The notes: a model not told the origin generated them from the letters alone. 64,000 bases of DNA from Mesorhabditis belari (GCA_958450365.1 CAUEEP010000907.1:1-64000), one strand, 5' to 3'; counted from the first letter of the stretch, positions 43,301-53,530 are shown. A program made the numbers and translations.

Positions 43301-46300
43301 GATTGGAATTGATTGGAATTGATTGGAATTGATTGGAATTGATTGGAATTGATGGAAATTGATTGGAATTGGTTAAAATTGATTGAAATTGATTGGAATT
43401 GATTGGAATTGATTGGAATTGATTAAAATTGATTGAAATTGATTGGAATTGATTGAAATTGATTGGAATTGATTGGAATTGATTGAAATTGATGGGAATT
43501 GATTGGAATTGGTTTCCAATTGATTAAAATTGATTAAAATTGATTGAAATTGATTTCCAATTGATTAAAATTGATTTCCAATTGATTTCTAATTGATTAA
43601 AATTGATTTCCAATTGATTGAAATTGATTAAAACTGATTTTCAATTGATTAAAATTGATTTCTTATTGATTTTCTATTGATTGAAATGAAAGACGAAAAT
43701 ATTCGAGTGAAATTTGAGAAGATATAGCAATTTTTCGTTGGACAGTTACACCGAGAAATCCTAGGTCTAGTTTTGCTGTCGATTTTCACGATTTTGCTTT
43801 AAGAATTACGTTTTACAGAGAGTAAAGCAAGAATAGAAGTAATTAAATAGAAGTAATCTTATCAAAGTCACAGCTGGTTTTTCAAATTTCAGGTGCTGAT
43901 AGCTCTGGATCGCCTCTACATCACAAGTCGACTCAATCATGTGACGAATGTGAGAAAGAATAGTGGACAGGGAAGGGTTGGTGAAATGAGAACTTGAGCT
44001 ACATCTTACTGTAGTCTGGCTTACTGTAAGCCAAGCCAGGCAAGGCCAAGACACTCCGAAATGTCATGCCTGGCTTCTGGTGAACCTAAGAACTGGACCA
44101 GGTTTGCAGTAAAGCCTGTTTCAACCAATCACCGATCTGTGAGCAAAGCCAAGCCCAGCTTTGACCTCTGGATTAGGTTAGGGAATTTATAGATGCCTGG
44201 TGAATCTAGGGGCAAGCAGCCAAGCCTATGAGCAGCCAGGCCTTGGATCAGCCAAGCCTTGGATCAGCCAAGCCTTGGATCAGCCAAGCTTGGATCAGCC
44301 AAGCCTTGGATCAGCCAAGCCTTGGATCAGCCAAGCCTTGGATCAGCCAAGCCTTGGATCAGCCAAGCTTTGGATCAGCCAAGCTTTGGATCAGCCAAGC
44401 TTTGGATCAGCCAAGCCTTGGATCAGCCAAGCTTTGGATCAGCCAAGCCTTGGATCAGCCAAGCTTTGGATCAGCCAAGCTTTGGATCAGCCAAGCCATG
44501 GATCAGCCAAGCCATGGATCAGCCAAGCCTAGTACCTAGACTGACTTGGCCCTAGAAAAGAAAAGCTAGACCAGTCTTGGCTTTGATGAAAGGAGCCAGA
44601 CTAGACCTGGCTCTCTTTGGCCTTATGTCATCATTAAATGGCTCATTAAACTGAGATCATCTTCAGTTTACTCGCTATGGTCACAATGCGTACATCGTTT
44701 TTGCCTATCTTCTCGCTTTCTCTTGTGCTCTTCCACAACTCTTCGTCTTTCAATTGACCCAACTCGAGAATGGGAGTACTCAATGTACAAGTGTTTGGTT
44801 AGTATCTTATGTATTTTAAATAATTTTTGACTTTAGGACTCTTGCTCGAAAAGTCTACTATCAAGAGAAAGCTGAATATTTTATGAAAGAATTGGAAAGA
44901 AGCGGGAAATATAATTTGGACATTAAATTGACAGAAAGTGATTTGGATCATATACGAGAACTCGCACAAAGTGTAAGAATTGAAAAATCGCCTTGCTACA
45001 GTACTACAGTACTTGCCACAGTACTACAGTACTTGCTACAGTACTACAGTACTGGCTACAGTACTCTAAAAGTTATTCAGACAGAAAGGGGTACTGTAGC
45101 ATTTTATATAATGAAAATAGTAGTTCTAGTTTGTTTCTAACTACAGTACTTTTCCCATTGTCTTCAAAAAACCAATCCTGTAATCTGAAAAGGTTTTAGA
45201 ATTGATTTGACTATTTGAAACTATTTGAAATCCCAATTGAAATACTATGGATACTTTAGAAAATATTGTGGAAAGAACAACCTTTAATATAAATATTCTT
45301 TGCCATCTTGGCCTGTGAATAAGTGACTTTCAAGTATAGCTGATCTCAAACCTTTTTTGATATTAGCCTTGGTGACAACGGTCGCTTTCCCACAACGTTC
45401 AGCACCATCAGAATTTCTTCCTAACTCTTGAAAGCATTTGATCGCGTTGTAAACAAGTTGTTTGCATATCGTCAATCGCTGACTAGGGAATGTTATCAAG
45501 TTAAGCCACCTTACCAAGTCCACGCTTTTCGAACGAGACCAAGCTTATCTAATAGAGTTTTTTTACGCTGATTCCGAATCCGGTTTTAACTTTTCCCGAA
45601 GAACTCTGTAGCGCGAGATAGCATGAAATCTGAAAGATCATGAAAAGGGTTTAGAAATGTTTCACAAAAAAAGCAAAAAAACCTTGGCATTTAAGTGTCC
45701 CAAACCAGCAGCCAAGAAAATCCAACAACCCCACGCGCCAGCACACTATCCATTAGGCCACTAGCTGACGCAGGTGACGGTTGGATTTTGTCATAGGTGA
45801 TGGTTGGCTTTTGCTAGAGGTAACGGTCAGCTTCTGCCAAGTGACGGTCAGCTTTTGCCAGAGCTGACGGTCGGCTTTTGCCATAGGTGATGGTTGGCAT
45901 TTGAGAGAAGCCATGCCAAGCTTATAAACCTACCGAAATTGGGGCAAATTTTTTACGCCAAATATCTCGCGCTACAGAGTTCTCCGGGAAAAGTTAAAAC
46001 CGGATTCGGACTCAGCGTAAAAAACTCTATCAGATAGGATTGGTCTCGTTCGAAAAGCCCACCTTAACTTGATAGCATTCCATTAGAGATATCCATAGAG
46101 ATATCCATAGAGATATCCATTGCCAGAACGCTATTTGTGTAGGTCGATGATCGCATCTCGGTACACTGACTTAGCAATTAAAAAAAGAGACATTTTTTGA
46201 TAAAAAAATAATAAGTAAATAGTTAAATAAATAAAATAAATAAAAAGAAAGAGAAAAAGAAAATCTAAATTTAAAGGAAGAATATAGAATATCAGAGATC

Positions 46301-49300
46301 TTCCTAGTCCCTAGACAATCCTTTAATTCCTAGACAACCCTTCAATCCCTAGACAACCCTAGACAATCCTTTAATCCCTAGACAACCCTTCAATCCCTAG
46401 ACAACCCTAGACAATCCTTCAATCCCTAGACAACCCTTCAATCCCTAGACAACCCTAGACAATCCTTTAAAATCAACCCATAGAAAAGTTCCTAAACATC
46501 CCAAAAAGCCCAAGAGAACTCATTCTATTGGGTGCCGTAGAGAACCTATAACGTAGAGAACGTAGAAGGTACTGTAACCGGGTTATCTGTTAGAACAAAA
46601 AGATTATTATATCTGAAGATCGAAGCTAATAAATCACTCATCAAAGCTAATCATTCATTTTTTTCAGTTCAACATCACAATTCCAAAAGAAATCTTGAAA
46701 TTGGAAAAGGAAAAATATCAATTTCTCTTCATTGAACAGGTTTTTGATCTTAAAAACTCTTCAATGATTCTATTATTATTCAATTATTCAATTTTAGATC
46801 TACAATATTTTCCATTTGGCTTCAATTTGTGTGATTCCTTATCTAATCGAATTACTTTGTTATGCGAGTATTCTCTATTTGTTAAAAGGCGCGAAGAAAG
46901 GGCAATTCTTGAGCATCAATGATATCGCAAAAATGAGGTGATTTTGGTGGTGATTTGAAGGAAATGAAAGAATGAAGGAAAAGTGTAAACGAAAGCCTTT
47001 CTGTAAGCCTTTCTGTAAGCCTTTCTACTGCATTGTAATCTCTGTTTTGTTTATAGCAAAAAACGGGAATGTTTATAGCAAAAAGTACATCAAAAAACGA
47101 TTGATGGATCTTGAATTTCAGATGGAAATGGTGTGCACTGCCATCATTATTCCGTCGTCGTCCTAAATACAAACAAGCGAACGACGGGCAAATTAGTCTG
47201 GTAAGTTCATGGGATCTGTTTACTAACAGTCGGTAGTCGTTTACTGGCAGGCGTCATAGAATAAAATAGAAAAGTACGCTAAAGTGCCACTTTGTGTCAA
47301 AACGGCACTTTACTTTTCACTTACGACTTTTCAAAGCCGTTTTTCTCTACGTTCTTACAGGGAAGTGTACAAAACAAATTCCACTTTTCTTTAGTCAAAT
47401 TTGATAGGGATTCTTTTAAAAGCAGTCACAAGTCGATTCAATTTCCATACCTCGAGTTATAGCCCGTCAAAGTTGATTGACTTCTGAATATAGGTAGTTC
47501 AAATTTGACGCAAATTTTCTCTATGTTCTTGCACATGAATATACAAAATAAATTGTAGTTTTTAATAACCAAATTTAATGGGATTCTTTTAAAACTAACC
47601 CTAAGTCGATCTGATCGCTGGAGGTCGAGATATAGAGTAAAATAGAAAAGTACGCTAAAAGCGCTTTTGTGCCAAAACGGCACTTTAGCGCACTACTTTT
47701 CAAAAAAAACTCTAGAGGATCTCTATTAAACTCTAGCGGATCTTCAGTAAACTCTAGAGGATCTCTAGTAAACTATAGAGGATCTCTAGTAAACTCTAGC
47801 GGATCTCTAGTAGACTCCAGTAGATCTCTAGTAAACTCTAGCGGATCTCCAGTAAACTCTAGCGGATCTCGAGTAAACTCTAGCGGATCTCCAATAAACT
47901 CTAGCGGATCTCGAGTGAACTCTAGAGGATCTCGAGTGAACTCTAGAGGATCTCTAGTAAACTCTAGCGGATCTCCAGTAAACTCTAGCGGACATCTAGT
48001 AAACTCTAGAGGATCTCGAGTAAACTCTAGCGGATCTCGAGTAAACTCTAGAGGATCTCTAGTAAACTCTAGCGGATCTCTAGTAGACTCCAGTGGATCT
48101 CTAGTAAACTCTAGCGGATCTCGAGTAAACTCTAGAGGATCTCGAGTGAACTCTAGAGGATCTCGAGTAAACTCTAGCGGATCTCGAGTAAACTCTAGCG
48201 AATCTCGATGTGAAACATACAGTCAATTTTGTTGTGAATATCTTTTTAAACACAAATATTACCAAAACTTATAAGCGAACTTAATAATTATAATCTTGAT
48301 TATAATAATTTAAGAATGAAAATCATTTCAGAACACCGAACGAACCGATTTTGGTGATTGTGAGCGATTGCAGGTTAAAAATGGGACACTTGATGATGAA
48401 AATTGTGTCAAGAATGCTTTAATTAGTAAGTTTTATAAAATTTTGTTCTTTTTTTATTATAGTTTTTCTGTAGTTCGCCAAGTTCGAAGCTTTTCATTAG
48501 TTGGTAAGGTTTGGGAAGGTTTTGAAAGGTTTTGAAAGGTTTTAGAAAGATTTTGAAAGGTTTTGAAACATTTTGAAACATTTTGAACGATTTTGAAACA
48601 TTTTGAAAGGTTTTGAAACATTTTGAAAGACTTTGAAAGATTTTGAAAGATTTTGAACGATTTTGAAAGATTTTGAAAGGTTTTGAAAGATTTTGAAAGG
48701 TTTTGAAAGGTTTTGAAAGATTTTGAAAGGTTTTGGAAAGGTTTTGAACGATTTTGAAAGATTTTGAAAGGTTTTGAACGATTTTGAAAGATTTTGAACG
48801 ATTTTGAAAGGTTTTGAACGATTTTGAAACATTTTGAAAGGTTTTGAAACATTTTGAACGATTTTGAAAGATTTTGAAAGGTTTTGGAAAGGTTTTGAAA
48901 GGTTTTGAAACATTTTGAACGATTTTGAAACATTTTGAAAGATTTTGAACGATTTTGAAAGGTTTTGAAAGGTTTTGAAACATTTTGAACGATTTTGAAC
49001 GATTTTGAAAGACTTTGAAAGATTTTGAACGATTTTGAAAGGTTTTGAAAGATTTTGAAAGGTTTTAGAAAGGTTTTGAAAGGTTTTGAAAGGTTTTGGA
49101 AAGATTTTGAACGATTTTGAAACATTTTGAAAGGTTTTGAACGATTTTGAACGATTTTGGACGATTTTGAAAGATTTTGGAAACATTTTGAATAAGATTA
49201 ATGATTCAAAACAAATGCATGGAGTGAAAATCTAAACCCAGCTCAATTTTGATATGTACTTTGTGCTTAAAATGTTAACAAAACCTTTCTAATGAATAGA

Positions 49301-51529
49301 GTTCTTGATTCTCTTGGAGTAATGACTTGCCAATTGGAGAAAATGAGGGATTTGATGCAATAGAAAGGTTGTGTTGTACAGTATTTTAGACTTCACAGAC
49401 AATAGACTTTGGATCTTTGAGCTCTACGCTCAGGCTCTAACCTTTGAGTTATACTCAATTCTCAATACAGTACTTTTTCCCAAAGATTGTCAAGAAAAAG
49501 TGTCATTAGTATCGTAGTCTTTCGTGTCCTAGGTGAAGATCTCTCAGCCATTGTGCTTAAAATGTTAACAAAACCTTTCTAATGAACAGAGCTCTTCATT
49601 TTCTTCGAGTAATGACTTGCCAATTGGAGAAAATGAAGAATTCGATGAAATAGAAAGGTTGTGTTGTGGAAAAATTGAGTATAATTCAAAGATTAAAGCC
49701 TGAGCTTAGAGCTCAAAGATCCATAGAAAAGAAAAGATTAAAATTGAAACTTTAAATGTATTGTAAGGTTGGATTGACGTCTAAAAAGTGTCTTTCTTTT
49801 TACCGTAATCTTGTCTTTATATTTTATTGAGTTATCTGATTCTATAGGGGATAAAGGATCTAAAGATCTAGTCTAGAAGTCTAGAAGTCTAGAAGTCTAG
49901 AAGTCTAGAAGTCTAGAAGTCTAGAAGTCTAGAAGTCTAGAAGTCTAGAAGTCTAGAAGTCCGAAGTCTAGAAGCTAAGCTTAAACTTCTGACTTCTAAA
50001 GCTCAGCTAAAACGTCTGACTTCTAATCTGGCTATTGTCCTCAAGAATCATTTGACTGTATACTGTAGCTTTAACAGTATTTTAGAGTTAACAGTATTTT
50101 AGACTCAACAGTATTTTAGACTTTACAGACAATAGACTTTACAGTACTTTTTCCCAAAGATTGTCTAGAAAGAGTGTCATTAGTATCGTAGTCTTTCGTC
50201 TTCTAGGTGAAGATCACTCAGCCAGACGCTCATCATTAATCATTTCCTTTGATGGTCGTAGTACAATCTCTTCCGATTGCGCCACAGCTCCACTTGTCTC
50301 CGATTCAACGCGATGTCACTCATCAAATACGAATCCAAACTCCGAACGATGTATTCATTTTTTGAGTGCCCTTTTTAAACCCTTTTGAAGTGTCTAGATT
50401 CTGTAAAAATTACAATCTTTATCACATAAAACTTTAGCTACTCACAGCACGTCTCCCGGTCTACTTCTATCAGTGCAAAATGTTTTATACAAATATAAAA
50501 GGGTGAGTTTAAAAGTATTTACCTTCATCTGACCCATGGATTTTATTATGTCTAAAATTTTAGGGAAGTGTTGCCACTCCTGGCCCTCTTCGACCAGGAT
50601 GGATCAAGAATTTGAATGAAAAGCGACGAGCATCGTGTCCAGAAAGTGTGCATAAAGATGTGAAACCATGGATGAATACAGTGGCGGTGGCGAGAAGGAA
50701 TACAAGGAGAAAGGTCTTAAAGGTCTTAAAGGTCTTAAAAACAATCTAAAACTAACTGGTGAGCTGATCAAAGGCTGATCGAAAGCTGATCGAAAGCTGA
50801 TCGAAAGCTGATCGAAAGCTGATCGAAAGCTGATCGAAAGCTGATCGAAAGCTTTCCAAAGGCTGATCGAAAGCTTTCCAAAGGCTGATCGAAAGCTTTC
50901 CAAAGGCTGATCGAAAGCTTATCAAAGGCTGATCAAAGGCTGATCGAAAGCTGATCAAAGGCTGATCGAAAGCTGATCAAAGGCTGATCGAAAGCTGATC
51001 GAAAGCTGATCGAAAGCTGATCGAAAGCTGGTCAAAGGCTGATCGAAAGCTGGTCAAAGGCCAATCGAAAGCTTTCCAAAGGCTGATCGAAAGCTTATCA
51101 AAGGCTGATCGAAAGCTTATCAAAGGCTGATCAAAGACCGATCAAAGGCCGATCAAAGGCCGATCAAAGGCTGGTCAAAGGCTGATCAAAGTCTGATCAT
51201 CAAAGGCTGATCAGGCTGATCGAAACCTATCTGATTTCGTAGCTACTCGAGCTAGCTTTCGATATTCATTCAAACTTTCAGGCTTTCTGGATGTTGACTC
51301 TCAACCTGATCTTCTGGGCTCCTTACTGTATTCTCGGAATTGTCACAGCTGTCACCGTCTTCGAGAATTACATTCATTTTCAATTTGTTTGCGCTTTATT
51401 AGTTTTCAATGCTGTCACAAATATCCTTTTGTAAATATAAATGTAAATACGAATCAAAAAAACTTCCATTTAGTTAGTTCAAAGTGGTCTTTCGATGTTG
51501 TGATATTCAAATTTCAAGTTTTTACGTAA
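40354..51529 (+). CDS. 7-TM GPCR of the AKH/GnRH/vasopressin receptor type, 16 exons
   Basis: Spliced frame, all junctions in phase: 40354-40433, 41419-41488, 41719-41826, 42843-42920, 43893-43949, 44667-44797, 44837-44972, 46668-46739, 46798-46937, 47122-47200, 48332-48425, 50207-50350, 50438-50502, 50564-50713 (or 50722), 51282-51430, 51478-51529; ~534 residues. TM1 about 21-44 (LWIYGIGVFLGTIAVIVTAR), TM2 57-82 (LTIADLIILFIYAPTQ), TM3 94-118 after WYGGDFMCRAYKF, a motif of this receptor group; DRY is DRL (118-120). TM4 140-162, TM5 247-272, TM6 470-495 (IFWAPYCILG), TM7 502-518. C94 and C171 can form the usual disulphide. Extracellular loop 2 (~70 charged residues, sequon N222) and intracellular loop 3 (~190 residues) are unusually long. 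NPxxY of TM7 is degenerate (NILxx). Exons 12, 13 and 16 are the least certain; a stop at 51432 is the alternative end. Upstream TTTAG at 40326 could be a trans-splice site. Likely a neuropeptide receptor in the plasma membrane, coupling to G proteins. Confidence 0.85.
40434..41418 (+). other. Receptor intron 1, filled by a MITE
   Basis: 985 nt from GTGGGT to TTTCCAG. 40807-41340 is a MITE; 40588-40640 holds the recurring GTGCGCTAGAAAGGGTGTGT..AAAGCACAAAGT motif. Confidence 0.8.
40807..41340. mobile_element. TATTGGGTTGGTGAA MITE in intron 1, 534-bp copy
   Basis: Tips TATTGGGTTGGTGAATTGAA and TTCACCAACCCAATA; same length as and strongly similar to 35738-36271. TA-type target. The long internal pairing would put a strong hairpin in the pre-mRNA. 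Confidence 0.92.
41555..41705. repeat. AAATTGAAATTGAAGCTC array in intron 2
   Basis: 18-bp units AAATTGAAATTGAAGCTC flanked by 6-bp AAATTG / AAATTC runs; makes up most of the 230-nt intron 41489-41718. Confidence 0.95.
42009..42588. mobile_element. TATTGGGTTGGGGA MITE in intron 3
   Basis: 580 bp, tips TATTGGGTTGGGGACTATGC and ATTCTCCCCAACCCAATA, TA target. Near the left tip is a small AACTAGGCGCCAA expansion. An extra solo tip TCCCCAACCCAATAG lies at 42631-42645. No transposase recognised in the open frame at 42011-42319. Confidence 0.9.
43064..43690. repeat. 10-bp AATTGATTGG array in intron 4
   Basis: More than 55 units of AATTGATTGG / AATTGATTGA, drifting at the right into TTTCCAATTGATTAAAATTG in which the array partly reverses strand. 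Fills most of the 972-nt intron. Confidence 0.97.
44237..44530. repeat. 17-bp GGATCAGCCAAGCCTTG array in intron 5
   Basis: About 17 copies of GGATCAGCCAAGCCTTG with CTTTG and CATGG variants; inside intron 43950-44666. Confidence 0.97.
44995..45068. repeat. 20-bp TACAGTACTACAGTACTTGC array in intron 7
   Basis: Three to four copies, 23 nt downstream of the exon 7 donor (GTAAGA at 44973). Confidence 0.93.
45284..45523 (-). pseudogene. Tc1/mariner-like transposase N-terminal remnant in intron 7
   Basis: Minus-strand open frame with a helix-turn-helix stretch QLVYNAIKCFQELGRNSDGA, then KATVVTKANIKKGLRSAI. This resembles the VY.A..RF.ELG....R...GR...V.T..NIK pattern between the two HTH motifs of Tc-type transposases. 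Everything C-terminal, including the DDE catalytic core, is missing. Family call is by pattern only. Confidence 0.45.
45489..46080. repeat. Foldback repeat in intron 7
   Basis: 45489-45635 pairs with 45962-46077: GAGTTTTTTTACGCTGA.TCC, GAATCCGGTTTTAACTTTTC and AACTCTGTAGCGCGAGATA recur as complements. The loop (45660-45930) has four diverged GTGACGGTCAGCTTTTGCC units. It adjoins the Tc-like remnant and may be its non-autonomous derivative. Confidence 0.88.
46296..46470. repeat. CCCTAGACAACCCT array in intron 7
   Basis: Units CAATCCCTAGACAACCCT and CTAGACAATCCTTTAAT arranged in a ~48-bp higher-order repeat, about 3.5 copies. Confidence 0.93.
47263..48210. repeat. Tandem duplication and 21-bp array in intron 10
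   Basis: AAATAGAAAAGTACGCTAAA and CAAAACGGCACTTTA occur at 47263 and 47638; a diverged 120-bp copy pair (47340 / 47514) lies between. 47706-48210 is about 24 copies of a 21-bp unit, AAACTCTAGCGGATCTCGAG plus T, whose palindromes CTCGAG and CTCTAGAG alternate. Open in one frame because 21 is a multiple of 3. Intron is 47201-48331. Confidence 0.95.
48490..49195. repeat. 10-bp GGTTTTGAAA array in intron 11
   Basis: About 70 copies of GGTTTTGAAA with GATTTTGAAC, CATTTTGAAA and GACTTTGAAA variants, starting 65 nt after the exon 11 donor (48426). Confidence 0.97.
49254..50222. repeat. Nested duplications in intron 11, reaching into exon 12
   Basis: 49260-49380 repeats at 49551-49670 (GTGCTTAAAATGTTAACAAA, CTTGCCAATTGGAGAAAATG). 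49470-49545 repeats at 50140-50222 (TTTTTCCCAAAGATTGTC, GTCATTAGTATCGTAGTCTT, CTAGGTGAAGATC.CTCAGCC). The second pair includes the real exon 12 acceptor and its first ~20 coding bases, so a decoy acceptor lies 662 bases upstream. 49868-49970 between them is a 10-bp AGTCTAGAAG array. Confidence 0.92.
50705..50738 (+). other. Triplicated GTCTTAAAG at the exon 14 donor
   Basis: Three copies of GTCTTAAAG straddle the exon 14 border, offering donors at 50714, 50723 and perhaps 50732. Each step adds exactly three residues (VLK) at the base of TM6 without changing frame. Confidence 0.6.
50757..51228. repeat. 11-bp GCTGATCGAAA array in intron 14
   Basis: About 43 copies of GCTGATCGAAA with GCTTTCCAAAG, GCTTATCAAAG and GCCGATCAAAG variants; fills intron 50714-51281. 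Confidence 0.97.
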
Positions 51530-51602
51530 ATTTTAAACAAATCAAATCCTTTTCGATCTCTAAATTGTTTGTGATCTCGGGTTTGATAAAATCGAGTAGA
51601 GA

Positions 51603-51690
51603 ATTTAGGCAAAAACATGGTTTATTTAAGCAAAAACATGGTTTATTTAAGCAAAAACATGGTTTATTTAAGCAAAAACATGGTTTATTT
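51603..51690. repeat. 20-bp TTTAGGCAAAAACATGGTTT-type array
   Basis: Four copies of GCAAAAACATGGTTTATTTA just downstream of the receptor's last exon. Confidence 0.95.
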
Positions 51691-51763
51691 TGAATCTTTT
51701 CACTCATTATTGTTGAATAAATAGTATTTTCGTATTGATAACGCTAAAATATTATCAACAGGC

Positions 51764-51927
51764 GGCTGTCCTGGCGTTGAAAGTGCAGAGTCGAAGGCTT
51801 GGGCTTTGTCGTCGAGTTCCGTTCCTTGGTCCGTTGTCCATATGGCATCCTGATGTCCCGAGATTGGATCTTGGCCTTTGCTTGATCCCTCGATGCCGGA
51901 AGAGAGCAGGGAGGCTTCCGGTATAGC
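51764..51927 (-). mobile_element. LINE endonuclease-domain fragment
   Basis: The minus strand reads CHMDNGPRNGTRRQSPS then LRLCTFNARTAA. LRLCTFNART is the usual start of the apurinic-type endonuclease domain in nematode RTE/CR1-like LINEs. Only about 50 residues are preserved. The call rests on that short signature. Confidence 0.45.
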
Positions 51928-52027
51928 CGTCGTTTTTCAGCGTTATTGCTTTTCAGCGTTATTGCTTTTCTGCTTCGTTAGAAAGCTCGTTTCCGTGCGG
52001 TCATTTTGGTATATAACTTCCCTTGTT

Positions 52028-52440
52028 TCAGACAATGAATCTCTCCAAGGAAGAAATTCGTTTGCTGCTCTTCGTGTCAATGAGCAATGTCGATGAGCTG
52101 CTGCTCTTGTTGTCAATGAGCAATATCGATGAGCTGCTGCTCTTGTTGTCTTCAATTGTTTCCAAAACTGCGTGACGATCAACTTCTCGTGGGCGTCCTA
52201 ACCTCGGAACCGTACTCGGAACATCGGCCAAACTTTCCTCTTCTTCGGAAACTTTGTGAACCAATTTCGGGCTGTACAATCCGTAACAATGCCTTCGCCA
52301 AACGCCTCACAAACTTTTCGTGCAGCCTCCAAAGCATTCAAATTCAATTTCCATTGACAACAAGAGCAGCAGACGAACTTCTTCCTTGGGGGAAGTCTCT
52401 ATCTGATCAAAAATCACCGTTGCATCATTGTTTGCAACTC
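52028..52440 (-). pseudogene. Mariner transposase N-terminal fragment with micro-repeats
   Basis: The minus strand gives, across a frameshift, ARKVCEAFGEGIVTDCTARN WFTKFPK followed by RLGRPREVDRHAVLETIEDN: the first HTH, linker and GRP motif of a mariner transposase. Downstream the coding region has expanded into three ~33-bp units (SSSS.LLIDNK, 52070-52160). No catalytic domain. Unrelated in detail to the mariner at 36.8 kb. Confidence 0.75.
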
Positions 52441-52788
52441 CAGCAAAGTGCTTAAAAACTTATGATAAACTGCTAGGTGTTAGAAAGAAGAGTTTTCATT
52501 TTGACCTACATTTTATATGTAAAAATGTAAGACAAACTCAATTTTCTATCCATTAAGCTAAGATTCTTAGCTGGAAGCTAAGAATTGAGTGCGTCAGGAA
52601 GGGTGTGTTTAGATTAAAACCGATCGCTAACATTTCGAATAAAGCTGCAATGAGACTTTAATAAGGAATTAAATTTTTAGACAAAGTTTTTCGACAAAAA
52701 AACCCAAGTCCAAGTGGATTTTCTCATTTCTGGCTTTGTTTTAAAAAGCTTTTGATCTTTTTAGATTACTCATACAGTTGTTAAACTG
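52441..52788. other. No recognised gene
   Basis: AT-rich; holds the recurring motif TTGAGTGCG..GGTGTGTTTAG at 52584-52612. Confidence 0.45.
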
Positions 52789-53165
52789 CTATTCTATTAC
52801 ATTCTATTACATTCCATTACATTCCATTACATTCCATTACATTCCATTGCATTCCATTGCATTCCATTACATTCCATTACATTCCATTACATTCCATTGC
52901 ATTCCATTACATTCCATTACATTCCATTACATTCCATTGCATTCCATTGCATTCCATTGCATTCCATTGCATTCCATTGCATTCCATTGCATTCCATTGC
53001 ATTCCATTGCATTCCATTGCATTCCATTGCATTCCATTGCATTCCATTGCATTCCATTGCATTCCATTGCATTCCAGTGCATTCCATTGCATTCCATTAC
53101 ATTCCATTGCATTCCATTACATTCCATTACATTCCATTACATTCCATTACATTCCATTACAAATA
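52789..53165. repeat. 10-bp CATTCCATTG array
   Basis: About 37 units of CATTCCATTG / CATTCCATTA; the G and A forms are segregated (G in the middle, A at both edges), a pattern expected from expansion from the centre. Confidence 0.97.
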
Positions 53166-53530
53166 CCATTCCATTACAGCTTTATTTCCGATAATCAAAA
53201 CTTTGCAAGCATACAAGCAAACAAATCAAATGCGAATGTTCGAAATATAGACAAATTAAGATAAAGTTTATGATTTGTTTTGTGGAGAAAAGTGATGGTA
53301 TTTGTTTACTTATCGAATACTAAAGTAGGGCTACAGTAAGCTATAGAAAATGAATCGTTCAAAAATGTACAGAAAAATGTTTATCAAAAAGATTGGAAAG
53401 ATTGCCTAAGCGAACGTTTCAAATAGGGATTCACTGAGCTGCATAAACGCTCAACATTTGGCATTTGTTTCAAGTCCAATCCGTTCTCAAGGTGTTGAGT
53501 ACTCACGTACTCATGAGATGTTGAGTACTC
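53166..53530. other. Unique flank of the giant array
   Basis: No gene recognised. The last 40 bases contain GTTGAGTACTC twice (53493, 53520), an 11-bp word immediately before the array. Confidence 0.6.

Noticed and set aside
47669..48274. 201-codon serine-rich frame in the 21-bp array
   Set aside because: It lies inside intron 10 of the receptor and exists only because 21 is a multiple of 3.
51731..51926. A plus-strand last exon of the receptor
   Set aside because: The acceptor-like TATCAACAG is plausible, but the phase leads to an early stop and the minus strand carries a LINE endonuclease signature instead.
52789..53165. Human satellite III (CATTC) contamination
   Set aside because: The unit is a 10-mer CATTCCATTG/A and the array is continuous with nematode-like flanks; simple similarity is enough to explain it.
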